In this document: positions 12,400 through 24,969 of the stretch, one piece after another
How the letters are laid out: each line of letters begins with the position of its first letter
How positions within the stretch are numbered: the first letter of the stretch is position 1
From: Fratercula arctica
Lineage: Eukaryota; Chordata; Aves; Charadriiformes; Alcidae
NCBI GenBank assembly: GCA_947846985.1
Contig: CANTUZ010000001.1
Coordinates: forward strand, 6,992,004-7,056,003
DNA: 64,000 nt
Reading direction: 5' to 3'
Made by a program: the position numbers and the translations under genes
Notes under the pieces: generated by a model
The model's database searches: none
Seen by the model: the letters and a program-made list of their open reading frames with translations, nothing else
Told to the model about the DNA's origin: nothing

Positions 12400-14500
12400 A
12401 GGAGGAGTGATGAACATCTACGGTTGGGCAGAAGACACAAACCTGTGGAGTCAGCAGAGCTGGAGCTAGAAAAGTATGTTTGGACAATACCTTTGGTTGT
12501 CACCCATCAAAAAAGTCCAGAGAATGAGTGTCTCGCTTATGCTATAAATTAATCCAAACTTTTTCCCTAAGCAGTTGTATCCTAGTTTTTATTCGTGTTT
12601 ACAGGAAGGAGACAGAGCAACTTTAGACGAAATAGAATGAAACTCATGTTAATAACTTCAGGGAAGTGAGACTTAGCAGTTTAAGAAAAGCCATGCTTGC
12701 AGAGACACTCAGACAGTGTAGGTCTCAAATGGGGTTGTGCAACTTGGAGGATTTTACATAACCAAATAGAGATGTCTTCAAAAAAAAAAAAAATCCTTAC
12801 ACAGTGATCTACGGGAAAAAAAAGAATTTTGCTGTGAAGTTGATTTTAAATTGTAAACGCAGATGGAAACTTAAGCCATGCTCAGAAAAGGTTGGTTTGC
12901 TTGTGACCCAGACCTTGGGCTGGGGGGGTACTTGTATCTCCGTGGGTGTGGGGCAAGGGAACGACTCAAACTTCTTGGGATAAGTTGCAGAAAGGTGTCT
13001 GGAGCTTTAGTAATATTCTGTAAAGGTTCTAGCACTACAGTTTCTCTGTTGTATCACCAGTTTTGATCATGAATGTATAGTTCACTGGTTGCCAGTTAAC
13101 TACATATCATTAATACATTTATAAAGTGTTTCATCCCGATTATGGTTTAAACTGAATTGAGCCGGTTTTCCCCTGAGATAGTCAGCGCCAGTCTCAAGCT
13201 CTGACACTAGCAGATGGTTTTTAATAGGCCAAACCCTGGTGTTTTATCACCATCTGCTGGAGACAACCTGTCACTCACTTTAAAGTGTAAATTCAGCCTC
13301 AGCCCTAAAACTTTTGACTTCATGGACAAAATAATCCATACCTCTCCGTAAAGACTCGAAGATCTTAAAGGCAGCAAGGACGTGTGAGACCTCCTCGTAA
13401 CTCAGGTCCTAAAAATTCATCGGAGGAACAGACAGAAATTGCACAATCTCCTACATTCTTCTACAATTAATCTGTTCTGTCATGGCTATATCTTTCACTG
13501 AACCACAGTCAGGTGCTGTCAGATATCACTGCTGTGACAAAGGCTTCAAGGTTGTTGGTAAGTGAAATAAAATTCATAGCGCAGACACCTATTTCCTCTG
13601 TCACTGGAAAATAAAAGATCATCCAAGCACAGTGAGCCAGGCATTTTTTTACCATTGTAAGACCAGTGATCATCTCTTTCAGTTGCCCAGAGGGTCTTAA
13701 AACTGTTTCGCAAACCTCAAAAAAGCAGCACTACTGAAAAATAAACTATATTCTCCCTCCTTCCTGCCCCTCGCTGCAACCTAATGCCCTTATGGCTTCC
13801 CCCAGTCTCACTATGTCTTCTTTCCTCTCTTGTACCTCCTGTCACACATAAACACCACCACTGAGACCCGCAGAAATATCTGGATTCATCCCACTTAAAG
13901 TCCAATGTAACTGGGGCTCCTCAGTTAGAAGGCTGTACTGCCAAAATGTCTCCTGTAGTCACCGGCAGCAAAGATGCTCTTCCAGAGGACAATTTCTGTC
14001 TTAGAGGAGCCACTCTACAGCCACTTTCTATCTAGAAAGAACAGAAAGAAACCATGTTTTTAATTTAGGTACTTCCTTCTGGTTATTAAGTTAGGTGAGA
14101 AGTTCTCGGTGCTCCCTTCTTGGCTTGGTGCTCAACCTAGAGGCAGCTGCAGAGGAACTTCTGCAGCCCCCAGTGAGACCTGTTCAGCATGGACGGAATC
14201 TGTGGTGCTATTGTCCTGGTTCTAAATTTCTCCTGAGCATGTACAAACTGGGATTCTTCAAATATTTCATACACAGATACAGGTGAGCTTATTTTCATGG
14301 CAACATTTCTGACTCAAGGCTACCTGCCACCAAACTGCAAGTCCCTCCTTTACAACATGAGGGAATTAGGGCTTCTGAAAGAACAGGTCATCCAATTTTC
14401 TTTATTTTTTTTTTAGCTTGAGCAAAACAATGTGACTCGTATCTTGGAAACAACTGAAATATTCCAGCTGAAACTTTCACATATATATGTTAAAAAAAAA
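12400..14500. other. Intergenic stretch, nothing recognised
   Basis: No CR1 tail, LTR layout or coding exon is recognised. There is a short A-run near 12,780. The minus-strand frame at 13,717-13,905 is short and featureless. Confidence 0.4.
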
Positions 14501-14504
14501 AACG

Positions 14505-15080
14505 TCTAAGTGTGTCCAGCAGGTGGAGGGAGGTCATCCTCCCCCTCTACTCTGCATTGGTGAGGCCACACCTGGAGCACTGTGTCCAGTTCTGGGCTCC
14601 CCAGTTCCAGAAGGACAGGGAACTGCTGGAGAGGGTGCAGCAAAGGGCTATAAAGATGATGAGGGGACTGGAACACCTCTCTGATGAACAAAGGCTGAGG
14701 GATTTGGGTCTCTTCAGTCTGGAAAAAAGACGGTTGAGGGGGGATCTTATCAACACTTATAAATACTGAAAGGGGGGGTGTCAGGAGGATGGGACCAGGT
14801 TCTTTTCAGTGGTGCCCGGGGACAGGACAAGAGGTAATGGGCACAAACTTGAGCATAAGAAGTTCCACCTAAACATGAGGAAGAACTTCTTTACCCTGAG
14901 GGTGGCAGAGCACTGGAACAGGCTGCCCAGAGAGGTGGTGGAGTCTCCATCTCTGGAGACATTCAAAACCCGCCTGGACGTGTTCCTGTGTAACCTGCTC
15001 TGGGTGACCCTGCTCTGGCAGGGGCTTGGACTAGCTGATCTCCAGAGGTCCCTTCCAACCCTATGGTTCTATGGTTCTTA
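14505..15080 (+). mobile_element. CR1 LINE 3' fragment
   Basis: Sense CR1 from the end of the RT-encoding region ('CTCTGCATTGGTGAGGCCAC') through 'AACACCTCTCTGATGAACAA' and the 3' UTR. It ends with the tail CCTATGGTTCTATGGTTCT. The overlapping open frames on both strands here are products of the element and not host genes. Confidence 0.94.
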
Positions 15081-16196
15081 GCAAAAAGAACTTTAGCCCT
15101 AACAGTTAAAGTTTGGAAAAGTTGAGAAGCAGCCAAGGAACAGTTATGATAATGGCAAATTATAATACAAATTAAAAACTTTGAATATAAAACAATGCCA
15201 CCAGTTGCACCTGTGTTCACTGTCTCTGGATTTTGATTGCTTTACACAGTTACTTGAACACACCCAAAAGAACATAGCTAGTCTGTGGTTAAGTTGGGCA
15301 CTTTGGCTCTTTTTTCCAGCCTCCAAGTAAATATTCAATCTCTGCAGATTTATCTAGTAATTTTTCCTGATCGCTATCTCTGTAAATAAAATGTTCACCG
15401 GCTCCTAAAGGGTGAAAATTAATACCACTTGGTCAACAGCACTGAGGAAAGCAGCAACACAACAAATACAGGCCACTGCCCAACAGAAAGATGATTGAAA
15501 TCTCTTTCTGAAATGACCTTAGAGTCACCGACCCTGAACCACTCAACATTGTGTCCCCGTGTGCTCCGTTTAGCCTTGTTCCTCCTCTATCCCATGAGGC
15601 AGCTCCTTCTTCAACATTACCTTCCTTCCTACCACATATTTCCATTACCCCAAATGCCCCCAGCTCTATTACGTGCTGGCACCAAGGTGTTTCTACGCAA
15701 CCTCACCCAAGCTCTCAAGAAGCAGAGCTCTGAGATACCTCCACTACACAGAGGAGTCAATTCTTGAAACATCCCAAGCCTGTTAATTCAGGGGAACAGG
15801 TCAAGAGTCTATTCTTCAATATGATACGATCTTTACCTTTGTCTGGTTGACAAAGAGAGCTTTACCACCTTCCTGAAACGGGAGAGATACCCACCTGTGG
15901 GCAGATCTGGCGTCTATCTGACTGCTGACAGCTAGAACTGGCTGGGAAATGGACCACGGGCAGCTTGCTCAGCCTAGATCTTGCAGAGACATAGTTGGGC
16001 AGTCGCAGGCTGCTTGAAACACTGTGAACATCAATCAGAAATTCTCTCCAGTCCCTTCCTCACTTGTACAGCAGCAGAGGGGAAAAAAACCCCTCTGTTC
16101 CTGGAAAAGCAGATGCAAAGCCCCAGCTTCCTTGTGACCAAGAAATGACAAAACCAATTGAAAATATGAAACAACTTCTGAACAATAAATGACTAC

Positions 16197-16320
16197 ATAG
16201 GCTGGGACTCTTCAGGCTGGAAAAGAAGCAAGTGAAGAGGGACGTGACATAGGCTCATGAACTCATCAATGGCCTGGAGACTAGACAGACGGCAGAAGAA
16301 TACACCAGCAAACCAAGAGA
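16197..16320 (+). repeat. Decayed CR1-like relic
   Basis: A short stretch matches the CR1 segment that normally reads 'GGGTCTCTTCAGCCTGGAGAA' and its continuation. It has many substitutions and no tail, so this is a weak call based on pattern similarity only. Confidence 0.4.
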
Positions 16321-17000
16321 AAAAAGCATTTAGGGAAGGAGGAAAGGAGAACAACAAAAAAGCCTACATCACCAGTCTTTTACAAGCTATTGTCACTTTT
16401 GCAACCGTGACTAATTTGAATAGACCAAGCTCATAGTACAAGAAAATTATTCTTTATTCAGGAAAAAAAAAAAAGTTACTGCTCAGAGTTTTTGTTCGTC
16501 GAGGCTCACTGCACCCATGTTCAGATATCTGTAGATGCTGCTGGTCTGTGTGTTCAGGTGGGATCCCAGTACATATTCTGGCACACCACCCCCCACTGTA
16601 TGAGTGAAGTTTTGTATCAGTCTGGACTCAACTTGCCTGGGCTTTCTTCCTGTGAGTCATGCCCTTGCCTCACCCAGGAACAGCTGCCCTCTTAGAAGTT
16701 CTCCACACATGGCTTTTTCCCGTGTTGTGCTGCTATCTGTTAATATTGAATGGGAAATACTTTCACTTATTGCACACAGGGAACATGCCTGCTCCGTATG
16801 ACCTTCTTTTACCTAAACGGCACTAAGCCACAGATCTTAGTAGGGGCTGAAGTGCAGATTGAAGTGTCACGAGTACATCCTAGGGCATCACCACAGCCAC
16901 ACTGAGATTAGCTTTTGGAAGGGGAACAGCAATAGCTCTGCTGCTCTCCTTGCATGGAAAGCTCAACAAGTTTTAGGCAAATACTAAAGAATTAGGTTTA

Positions 17001-17065
17001 AATTTAAAAAAAAAAAAAAAAAAAACAACAAAAAAAACCCCAACAACAACAAAAACACAAACAAA
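17001..17065. repeat. A-rich simple repeat
   Basis: A run of 20 A residues at about 17,006-17,025 is followed by CAACA-rich sequence. Nothing nearby identifies it as the tail of a specific retrocopy. Confidence 0.85.
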
Positions 17066-18565
17066 GCTCATGCCTCAGCAAGAACGTATGTATGAGAGCC
17101 CTGCTGAGCTCAGGCCTGCACGATGGGGTTGCCCTGTGCCTTTTAGACATGGCATAATCTCAGAGGTCTGTAGCAAATTGGCAATGTGAGATGAGCTCTT
17201 GCCTAATTAGCAGATTTCTCGTTGTGCCTCAGTGATTGCACTGCAGAGCTTGGCCACCCTCCTACTAATTCGCAAGATCTCAAGCTTTAAAACACTTTCT
17301 TCCATTCCAGTTCATCAGGGCCAGCTGGAAAAGCACCTGCCAAGTGGAGAAGTCGCTTGCAAAGGTTCACATCCAAAATGAGGTCTGGGACTCGGGCAGT
17401 TCTGCACCAGTGCCTCAACGCTTCTCACACCTGGGCATCTTGCTAAATCCAAGAGGTGAATCAGGCAGAAATACGTATTCCATTATGCCCATACAAATAA
17501 CAGTGGGCTAGCACCAGGATTTTTAATAGATCATGCTCTCATAATTCCCATACATAAAGACATTGCAAGGCACAGGTTGGTTACTCCATCTGGTAGCAGG
17601 CACCAGGGTCTTTGGTTTGTCTTTTTTTAAGTTTTTAGCGTTTGGAAAGGCAGTGTCACCCTTTGCTAACAGCTCTACTACTGCAAAGTGGGCAACAAAA
17701 GCAACCCTGGGAGCTGCCCCGGCGATAAGCCTCTACCATGAGCCAGAGGTGCAGCGCCCTGGGCCTGGCAAGGCTGTGGTGGGATGGCTGGGGACCCTGC
17801 CCAACAGAGGAAGCATGGCTGCAGGAAAGACTCCAGCATTTCCGACAGAGATGGCTCTACCCTCAGATTTCAGGGCCCAGAGAGGCACACTGGCACAGTA
17901 AAAAGAGGGAAGTTTTACAGAGATTTGTAACAGAAACACTAAAACAGGTGTGATTAAGATTGAAGCATAAATAAAAATACCTGTGTGAACAGCAGACCAA
18001 GATTTAAAAGAATGGCTTCCATAGAAAGTGCAGAACGCTGTTCCCAGTCAAATTGAGGAATGATTTGTTTCCATCTCGCCCAGACAGCCTGTGCCTTGAT
18101 ACCCAGGAGAGGACGAGCAACGAAGCATAGGAGCTTCCCTGGACCAAAAGAACGTGCTCGCAGCTTAACAATTACTGCAGTAACTTGGGAGAAAAGTGCC
18201 CCAAAAACAGAGACTGAAACTCGACCCCTATGTCCTGAGCTGTTCTTTCTCACCCCTCCAAAGCTTACACTCTGCTCACGCAGTATTTTGTTTCCTGTCA
18301 GGAAAAGGTGGATATCAATCCAAAACTTGAAAATTGTTTTATTTAAATATAATTATCACTCAAATACTACAAAATATATGCCTATATAAAAATCTCATTG
18401 CCAGCCAGCAGTGATAACTAGCAATAAGGTACGTTACTGATCATATTATGACAGCATTACAAATTCCAAGAATGAACTAATTCCTTGCAGGTGAAAATGT
18501 AAGAGGTGATGTGCAGGATCTAGGGTTCTATCTGGCATCTCAAATTACATTCTTCACTTCAGTTT

Positions 18566-18870
18566 CACAGAATCACAGAATGGCAGGGGTTGGAAGGGAC
18601 CTCTGGAGATCACCCCGTCCCACCCCCTGCCAGAGCAGGGTCACCCAGAGCAGGTGGCACAGGAACGCGTCCAGGCGGGGTTGGAATGTCTCCAGAGACG
18701 GAGACTCCACCACCTCTCTGGGCAGCCTGTGCCAGGGCTCTGCCACCCTCACAGGAAAGAAGTTCCTCCTCATGTTTAGGTGGAACTTCCTATGGTCAAG
18801 TTTGTGCCCGTTACCTCTTGTCCTGTTGCTGGGCACCACTGAAAAGAGCCTGGCCCCATCCAGATCCTGG
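18566..18870 (-). mobile_element. CR1 LINE 3' fragment
   Basis: Begins TCACAGAATCACAGAATGG (reversed tail). It runs through CR1 3' UTR text to the 'CACTGAAAAGAGCCTGGCCC' segment near 18,860. The long overlapping frames at 18.5-19.1 kb on both strands come from this GC-rich CR1 piece. Confidence 0.92.
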
Positions 18871-19776
18871 ACACTGGCCATTCGCAACTGCAGGAGGGAG
18901 CTCGGTGGGACACCCCAGTGTCTGCCAGCCCCATGGGCATGCTCCAGCCCCAGCAGGGGCTCTCAAAGGCACTTTGCTTTGTGTGCCCCTTTCACAGCCA
19001 GTGGAGGCCACGAAGAGCCACCGAGGCTATTCCACCTTCTCCTTAATTTCACACGTTTATAGACACCTCTTCCCACTGAAGAATTCAGAAGGCAATCTAA
19101 TTTTTGGATGCCTACAAGTGTGATCCCAATCAGCAGCCTCAACCAATTTTGCTACTACTTTAGAGATCTCCCTTTCTCCTTTTCTAGTTTATACTCCAAG
19201 GAGTCTCTGCCTAGTAGTTTTCCACTGGACTTTCCCCAAAACTGAACTAATTTGGTCATTCTGTATAAAATACATATAGACAGAAGCATGCATCACTTCT
19301 CAAGAACACCATCCTAGTTTGAACATTGCGCTCAAACATTGTTCCAAGCACAGTCTCCTCACCATGGCACCTTCCCAAGCATAGAAGAAGAGTTCAAATG
19401 TTAGCAATGAGGCTGAGTTGTGATTTCACGTAGCTTCCCTCCTGCCCCTCTTTGGTATGCGATTACCCTCCGAGGAAACAAACAAGGGCCACAGCTTGCA
19501 GGGTCTGAGCTGCTGGCAACAAGAATCAGAGAAGCACGAGAATCGTACCTAGATTAGACACGACCTTTTGAAACATTCAAGTACGACCTATGATACACTT
19601 CCTTTCATTTATTTAATTATGCTTGACTGAACATTTCCAATGGCTTTTTGACTCCGTGACTTCACGGTACCTCCAAGTCAGCACTGTGCAAAGTCATGTC
19701 CCTTTTGAACACAGCACTGTTCTTTATTTCACCTCCAAGGACTTCTGCTATCATCACAGAGCTACTTTTGAGATAC

Positions 19777-19782
19777 TTTATT
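19777..19782 (-). terminator. Candidate poly(A) signal for the LCMT2 fragment
   Basis: The minus strand reads AATAAA here, about 190 bases downstream of the TGA that ends the LCMT2 exon. A second AATAAA-like site lies near 19,718. The position fits a short 3' UTR, but I cannot confirm use. Confidence 0.35.
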
Positions 19783-19969
19783 TACAACAACACAGAGAGC
19801 AGTATAAAAAAGACAGATGAGGTATGCAACCCCTCATCATAAATGTCCCTCCTAATCCCATCTTTACAAAAGCATTCTGGACATAAAACCTTTGTGGAAA
19901 CATTTTGCTGCTCTTGGACCTACAAGCGAATAGATGTCTCACCACAGGTTCAGTCCGGTTTGGTCCCAG

Positions 19970-20134
19970 TCAGTAGCTGGCCAGGATATTGCTGAGGCTC
20001 AATGAGACAGGCTCCGGGTTCAGGTGTGTCCCAAAGGAGAAGCAGTTCCCACCACCGCCAATAAGCAACAACTTCTCATTTGGCAGAAAGACACTACTAT
20101 GATTATGTAGCATTTGTGGCCTCTCCAGATGCTC
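19970..20134 (-). CDS. LCMT2: LCMT2/TYW4 C-terminal exon, apparently orphaned
   Basis: LCMT2 (TYW4) uses SAM to methylate and methoxycarbonylate the wybutosine precursor at position 37 of tRNA-Phe. It has an N-terminal methyltransferase domain and a C-terminal kelch propeller. This minus-strand exon follows an acceptor reading CTTTTTTAG and encodes 54 residues plus TGA. The stretches [19 protein letters not shown] and [16 protein letters not shown] match the last kelch blade of the family, whose human form has a very similar MLHNHTS...[11 protein letters not shown] end. The exon is uninterrupted and in phase 0. I found no other LCMT2 exon: the next minus-strand DNA upstream is an old CR1 relic and then a long CR1. 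The exon may belong to a gene with a very long intron, or be the remnant of a broken or duplicated gene. Mammalian LCMT2 is, to my knowledge, intronless, so the spliced form is itself notable. Confidence 0.75.
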   Translation of the reverse strand, partial: EHLERPQMLHNHSSVFLPNEKLLLIGGGGNCFSFGTHLNPEPVSLSLSNILASY

Positions 20135-20239
20135 CTAAAAAAGGAAAGGTGATTTTGAACATACAGGACTTAAACACATGTGTACCTCATACGATGCTGT
20201 AGAGACATTTCATATGGTACCTTCATTAGAAAGTTAAGA

Positions 20240-20640
20240 ACAGCCACACTGGATCCCATCTAGGACCATTTAGTCCATTATACCACCCACAAATGCGGGC
20301 AAAAATAGGTAGCTAGAAAACACAGGAACAAGGAAACTACGATATACTCCTCTAGTATACTCTACCCATCCAACAACTTGCAGTTCCGTTGATTTTTAAT
20401 GAGAAAGACTGTCTTTGTACTCCCTGAACCCTAATGTTCTTCCTTCCAAGAATATAGCCAGTCACTTTTTGAATCCATGTAAACCTTTGGCATTCACGTC
20501 CTGTGGCAAGGAGTGCCAAAGCTTACCTATGTTTCATATGAAGCAGTCTTTCGAAGCATGTTGACTGCCAGCTTGCTTTGATGTCTCCTAGTTCTTATAT
20601 CAGAAGAAGCAATGAATATTCATGCCCTCTTCACCACAAA
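20240..20640 (-). mobile_element. Old CR1/L3-type LINE relic
   Basis: Text such as 'TAGGACCATTTAGTCCATTA' and 'CACGTCCTGTGGCAAGGAGT' resembles ancient amniote CR1 3' regions in reverse orientation. It is heavily diverged, with uncertain ends. Confidence 0.5.
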
Positions 20641-20741
20641 GGAGACAGCTGTCATGGAATATAGTTATACATCTGAGGTCCAAGAAACATCTGATTTATA
20701 ACCTGTATATCTGATTATCTGAAGAGAAGCTCTTTTATGAT

Positions 20742-23230
20742 CATAGAATCATAGAATGTGTTGGGTTGGAAGGGACCTTTAAAGGTCATCTAGTCCAACC
20801 TCCCTACAGTAAGCAGGGACATCTTTAACTAGATCAGATTTGCTCAAAGCTTCATCAAGCCCAGCCTTGAATATCTCCAGGGATGGGGCCTCCACCACCT
20901 CTCTGGGCAACCTGGGCCAGTGTCTCACCACCCTCAGTGTAAAGAACTTCTTCCTAATGTCTACTCTAAACTTGCCCTGCTCTAGTTTAAATCATTGCCC
21001 CTCGTCCTATCGCTACATGCCCTTGCAAACAGCCCCTCCCCAGCTTTCCTGTAGGCCCCTTTAGGTACTGGAAGGCCACTATAAGGTCTCCCCGGAGCCT
21101 TCTCTTCTCCAGGCTGAACAACCCCAGCTCTCTCAGCCTGTCTTCATAGCAGAGGGGCTCCAGCCCTCTGATCATCTTTGTGGCCTCCTCTGGACCCGTT
21201 CCAACAGGTCCATGTCCTTCTTGTCCTGAGGACTCCAGAGCTGGACGCAGTACTCCAGGTGGGGTCTCACCAGAGCAGAGGGGCAGAATCACCTCTCTGG
21301 ATCTGCTGGCCATGGTTCTTTTGATGCAGCCCAGGATGCGATTGGCCTTCTGGGCTGCGAGCACACATTGTTGGCTCATTGTCCAGCTTTTCATCCACCA
21401 GTACCCCCAAGTCCTTTTCCGCAGGGCTGCTCTCTATCACGTCATCCCCCAGCCTGTATTGATAACGAGGATTGTCCCAACCCAAGTGTAGGACCTTGCA
21501 CTTGGCCTTGTTGAACTTCACAAGGTTTGCTCAGGCCCACCTCTCTAGCTCATCCAGGTCCCTCTGGATGACATCCCGTCCCTCTGGCCTGTCAACCGTA
21601 CCAGTCAGCTTGGTGTCATCAGCAAACTTGCTGAGGGTGCACTTGATCCCACTGTCTAAATCATTGATGAAGCTGTTGAACAGCACCGTTCCCAGTACAG
21701 ATCCCTGAGGGACACCACTTGTCACCCCTCTCCATCTGGACATCGAGCCATTGACCACAACCCTCTGGATGCAACCATTCAGCCAGTTCCTTATCCACCA
21801 AACAGTCCACCTATCAAATCCGGATCTCTCCAACTTAGAGAGAAGGATGTGGTGGGGGACTGTGTCAAAGGCCTTGCAGAAGTCCAGGTAGATGATATCC
21901 GTTGCTCTTTCCTTGTCCACTGATGCAGTCACTCCATTGTAGAAAGCCACCAGGTTGGTCAGGCAGGACTTGCCCCTGGTGAAGCCACATTGGCTGTCTC
22001 AAATCACCTCCCTGTCCTACACGTGCCTTAGCATAGCTTCTAGGAGGATCTGTTCCATGATCTTCCCAGGCACAGAGGTGAGGCTGACAGGGCAGTAGTT
22101 CCCAGGGTCCTCCTTTCTACCCTTTTTAAACATGGGTGCGATGTTTCCCTTTTTCCAGGCACCAGGGACTTCACCTGACTGCCATGACTTTTCAAATATC
22201 ATGGAGAGTGGCTTGGCAACTACATCAGCCAATTCCCTCAGGACTCTGGGGTGCATCTCATCAGGTCCCTAGACTTGTGTATGTTCAGGTTCCTCAGGTG
22301 GTCATGAACCTTGTCTTCACTTACAGTGGGAGCAACTTTCTCCCACAGGTCCCCGCCTTGTGGTCCTTCAACTTACAAGGCATGAGGAGAGAGGCTGGCA
22401 GTGAAGACCAAGGCAAAAAAGCTGTTGAGAAACTCAGCCTTCTCCTTGTCTGCTGTTACAAGTTTGCCATTCTTGGTCATCAGGAAGGGTACACTTTCTT
22501 TAACCTTCCTGTTCTGGTTGACGTACCTCTAGAAGCCCTTCTTGTTATTCTTAACATCCCTTGCCAAGTTCAGCTCCAGCCATGCCTCAGCCTTCCTGAC
22601 TTCATCCCTACATAACGGGGCAGCGTCCCTATACTCTTCCCAGGACACCTGATCCTGCTTGAACGGCCTGTGCAGTTCCTTCTTGCCTTTTAGTTTGACC
22701 AGCAGGTCCCAACTCAGACATGCTGGTCTCTTCCCTTTCTTGCTTGATTTCTTACACCTGGGGATCGAGAGCACTTGTGCTCTATGGAAAGTGTCCTTGA
22801 AAATCTGCCAGCTCTGTTCTGCCCCCTTTTCCCTGAGGACCACTTCCCAGGGGGTCCTATTGACTAACTCCTTGAAGAGCCAGAGGTTTACTTTCCTAAA
22901 ATTCAGGGTCCTGACTAGGCTCCTCATCTGGCACGTATCCCTCAGGACCATGAACTCCACCGGCGCGTGGTCACTGCAGCCCAGGCTGCCTTCAATCTTG
23001 ACATCCCCGATGAGCTGAGTCGCATTGGTGACTATGAGGTCCAGTATGGCATCCCCTCGGGTAGGGCTGTCTATTTCCTCTCTTAGGATGTTATCGTCAA
23101 GGCACTGCTGGATTGTCTGCTCTTCTGTCTGTCCAGGTCCTTCGATCTCGAGAGAAAAAGCTGAAGGTCTGCTCTGCTTCCCCTGCTATTTGCTCCCCCA
23201 TCATAAGGTCCATTGAAGAAGATTACAGTC
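20742..23230 (-). mobile_element. Long CR1 LINE with degraded ORF2 (endonuclease end, reverse transcriptase, 3' UTR)
   Basis: This is the longest CR1 copy in the window, reading right to left. It starts in the endonuclease tail near 23.1 kb ([20 protein letters not shown], then [13 protein letters not shown]). A linker follows at 22.96-22.53 kb. The reverse transcriptase is at 22.26-21.53 kb, with the fragment [20 protein letters not shown], the GVPQGSVLG block and the catalytic FADD at about 21,615-21,626. The 3' UTR ends in the tail TCATAGAATCATAGAATG. ORF2 is broken into several frames by indels and stops, so it cannot encode a working enzyme. The 5' end is truncated within the endonuclease. 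The DNA immediately upstream (23,110-23,230) shares about 100 bp with 24,040-24,190. Confidence 0.95.
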
Positions 23231-24264
23231 CTGTCTGCTGAAAGGGCAAAAGAATTTCAGGAGTAGTGGGAAGAAAACATGAGGAAAGGAGCACTAAAGC
23301 TCAAAAATTAGCCAATTCTATGGAACTAGTTCCTCACCTACTTTTTGGTAAAACACCCAAATAAGGCGAGTTTGCACTGGTTTTGTTTATCTACACTTGA
23401 ATGTGCATGATTTGTTTGTGAGCAGCCTGGTTCCTCTTCAAGCCTCTGCAATGCCCAGCCCGGCTGCCCGTCGCAGCCGGGGCTCATGGTGCGGTTTCTC
23501 TGGCCGTTCCCCATCAGTCGTGGCCAGGGAGCTGGTTGCTGCATGAGAACCTTTGTCGATGGAAGTTCTGTCACGTCCATGTCTGACAGCTGGCTCCGGG
23601 GTTTTCCCCCTTCTCGCTGCCCCGATGCGCTGCCTCCCGCTTCCCTCCGTTTCTGCGCCGTGCTGCTGCCTTTCTGCAGAGCGGAGACACTTGACTGTTA
23701 GCTTTTATTCCTCAGTAACTGGCCTGTTTGCCTCCTCACCCAGAGCCCTTCGTCTAGAGCAATAACACTCTGTGTCTGCTGAGCCTCATGGGCCATCCCC
23801 ACGGCTATGACCGTGTCCAGCAAACCTCTGGGGCTGTGGGAGGCAACCGGGAGCCCTGAGCCAGCTTCTCCACATCTGTCTGCCCCACCACTGTGCCGGG
23901 ACCCGTGTCCCACCACTTGTGGCTTTTCTGCTCCTGCTCCTCAGGGAGCGTGCCTCAGAGATGCGGGTCGCTCCTTCCCTTTGGGATGGCTGCCCGGCAG
24001 GGTGCTGGGCAGTTCCGTGGATTCTCTGGATTATAATGCTACCAGTTTGTTCATCACAGCTCATGAGGATTTTCTCTGTTCTGCCCGTCCAGGTCCCTCC
24101 ATCTCGAGAGGAAAGGTTGCAGGTCTGCTCTGCTTCCCCTGCTATTTGCTCCTCCATCACAAGGTCCATTCCCTGGAGTTTGCTGCACTTCAGATGGAGC
24201 ACCAGCAGCAAGCTGCTGTCAGAGGCCTCAGGTTGCCCTGAGTGCTCTTCTCCAGGCTGGTGGG

Positions 24265-24422
24265 GCCATGACTGATGCCCGAGTACCTTCTCGATGCCAT
24301 GCCGGGACTCCTGCCCTGGTACATCCTTGCTGCCACGCCATGACTCCTGCTGTGGTACCTTCACACTGCCACGCCGTGACTCCTGCCCTGGTACCGTCTC
24401 ACTGCCACGCCGTGATGCCTGC
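24265..24422. repeat. 36-bp tandem repeat
   Basis: Three full 36-bp copies, at 24,296-24,331, 24,332-24,367 and 24,368-24,403. They are flanked by a shorter 31-bp copy on the left and a partial copy on the right. The core reads GCCACGCCGTGACTCCTGCC. On the minus strand the unit encodes 12 residues and stays in frame. Confidence 0.88.
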
Positions 24423-24752
24423 ATTGTTGGCTGACTCATTATTTCAGGGCATTTATCTGAAATTTCCTTTCCTGCTCCTTTTACCAACCTCTTTTCTGTA
24501 TCAACGTTGCTCTGAGAGTTTGGAGCAGGGGACTTCAGGATTTCTGCCAGAGCCTTCTAGCTCCAAACTTATCTGGTTTGCTGGCTTCTGTTGGTTACTT
24601 TTCTGGTTGTTCTCCGGCTGATCCAGATGACCCCCTCCTCGGGGCTGTAGGCTGCCCTCTGTGCTAGCTCTGCTCGGTCCCTGGAGTCCATGCGGACCTG
24701 GGACTCCTGCTGCTGGGGATGCCAGTTGCCTTGCCACTGTTCGTCCCCCAGG

Positions 24753-24969
24753 CAGGAGTCTGGCCCCAGGGACCACCAGCTGCCCCCGCTGGAGACCTGC
24801 TGCCAGCTGTGACAGGAGTCTGGCTCCAGGGACCACCAGCTGCCCCCGCTGGAGACCTGCTGCCAGCTGTGACAGGAGTCTGGCTCCAGGGACCACCAGC
24901 TGCCCCCGCTGGAGACCTGCTGCCAGCTGTGACAGGAGACCTGCTGCCAGCTGTGACAGGAGACCTGCC
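24753..24969. repeat. 60-bp minisatellite with a 24-bp sub-unit
   Basis: Three consecutive 60-bp units lie at 24,753-24,812, 24,813-24,872 and 24,873-24,932. They are nearly identical (one C/T difference). A 24-bp sub-unit (CAGGAGACCTGCTGCCAGCT...) at 24,933-24,956 and a partial one follow. All units are multiples of three. The array keeps a minus-strand frame open. Confidence 0.95.

Larger units (their letters stand above)
15085..18560. other. Intergenic stretch with a small CR1 relic
   Basis: No supported gene. A short, heavily decayed CR1-like piece lies at about 16,197-16,320 ('GGCTGGGACTCTTCAGGCTG'). An A-rich tract with (CAA)n-like ends lies at about 17,005-17,065. The small frames around 17.6-18.4 kb have no domain I recognise. 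Confidence 0.4.

Noticed and set aside
18511..19123. Two overlapping plus-strand open frames of over 170 codons
   Set aside because: They run through a reverse-orientation CR1 fragment and GC-rich flank; the translation has no host-protein resemblance.
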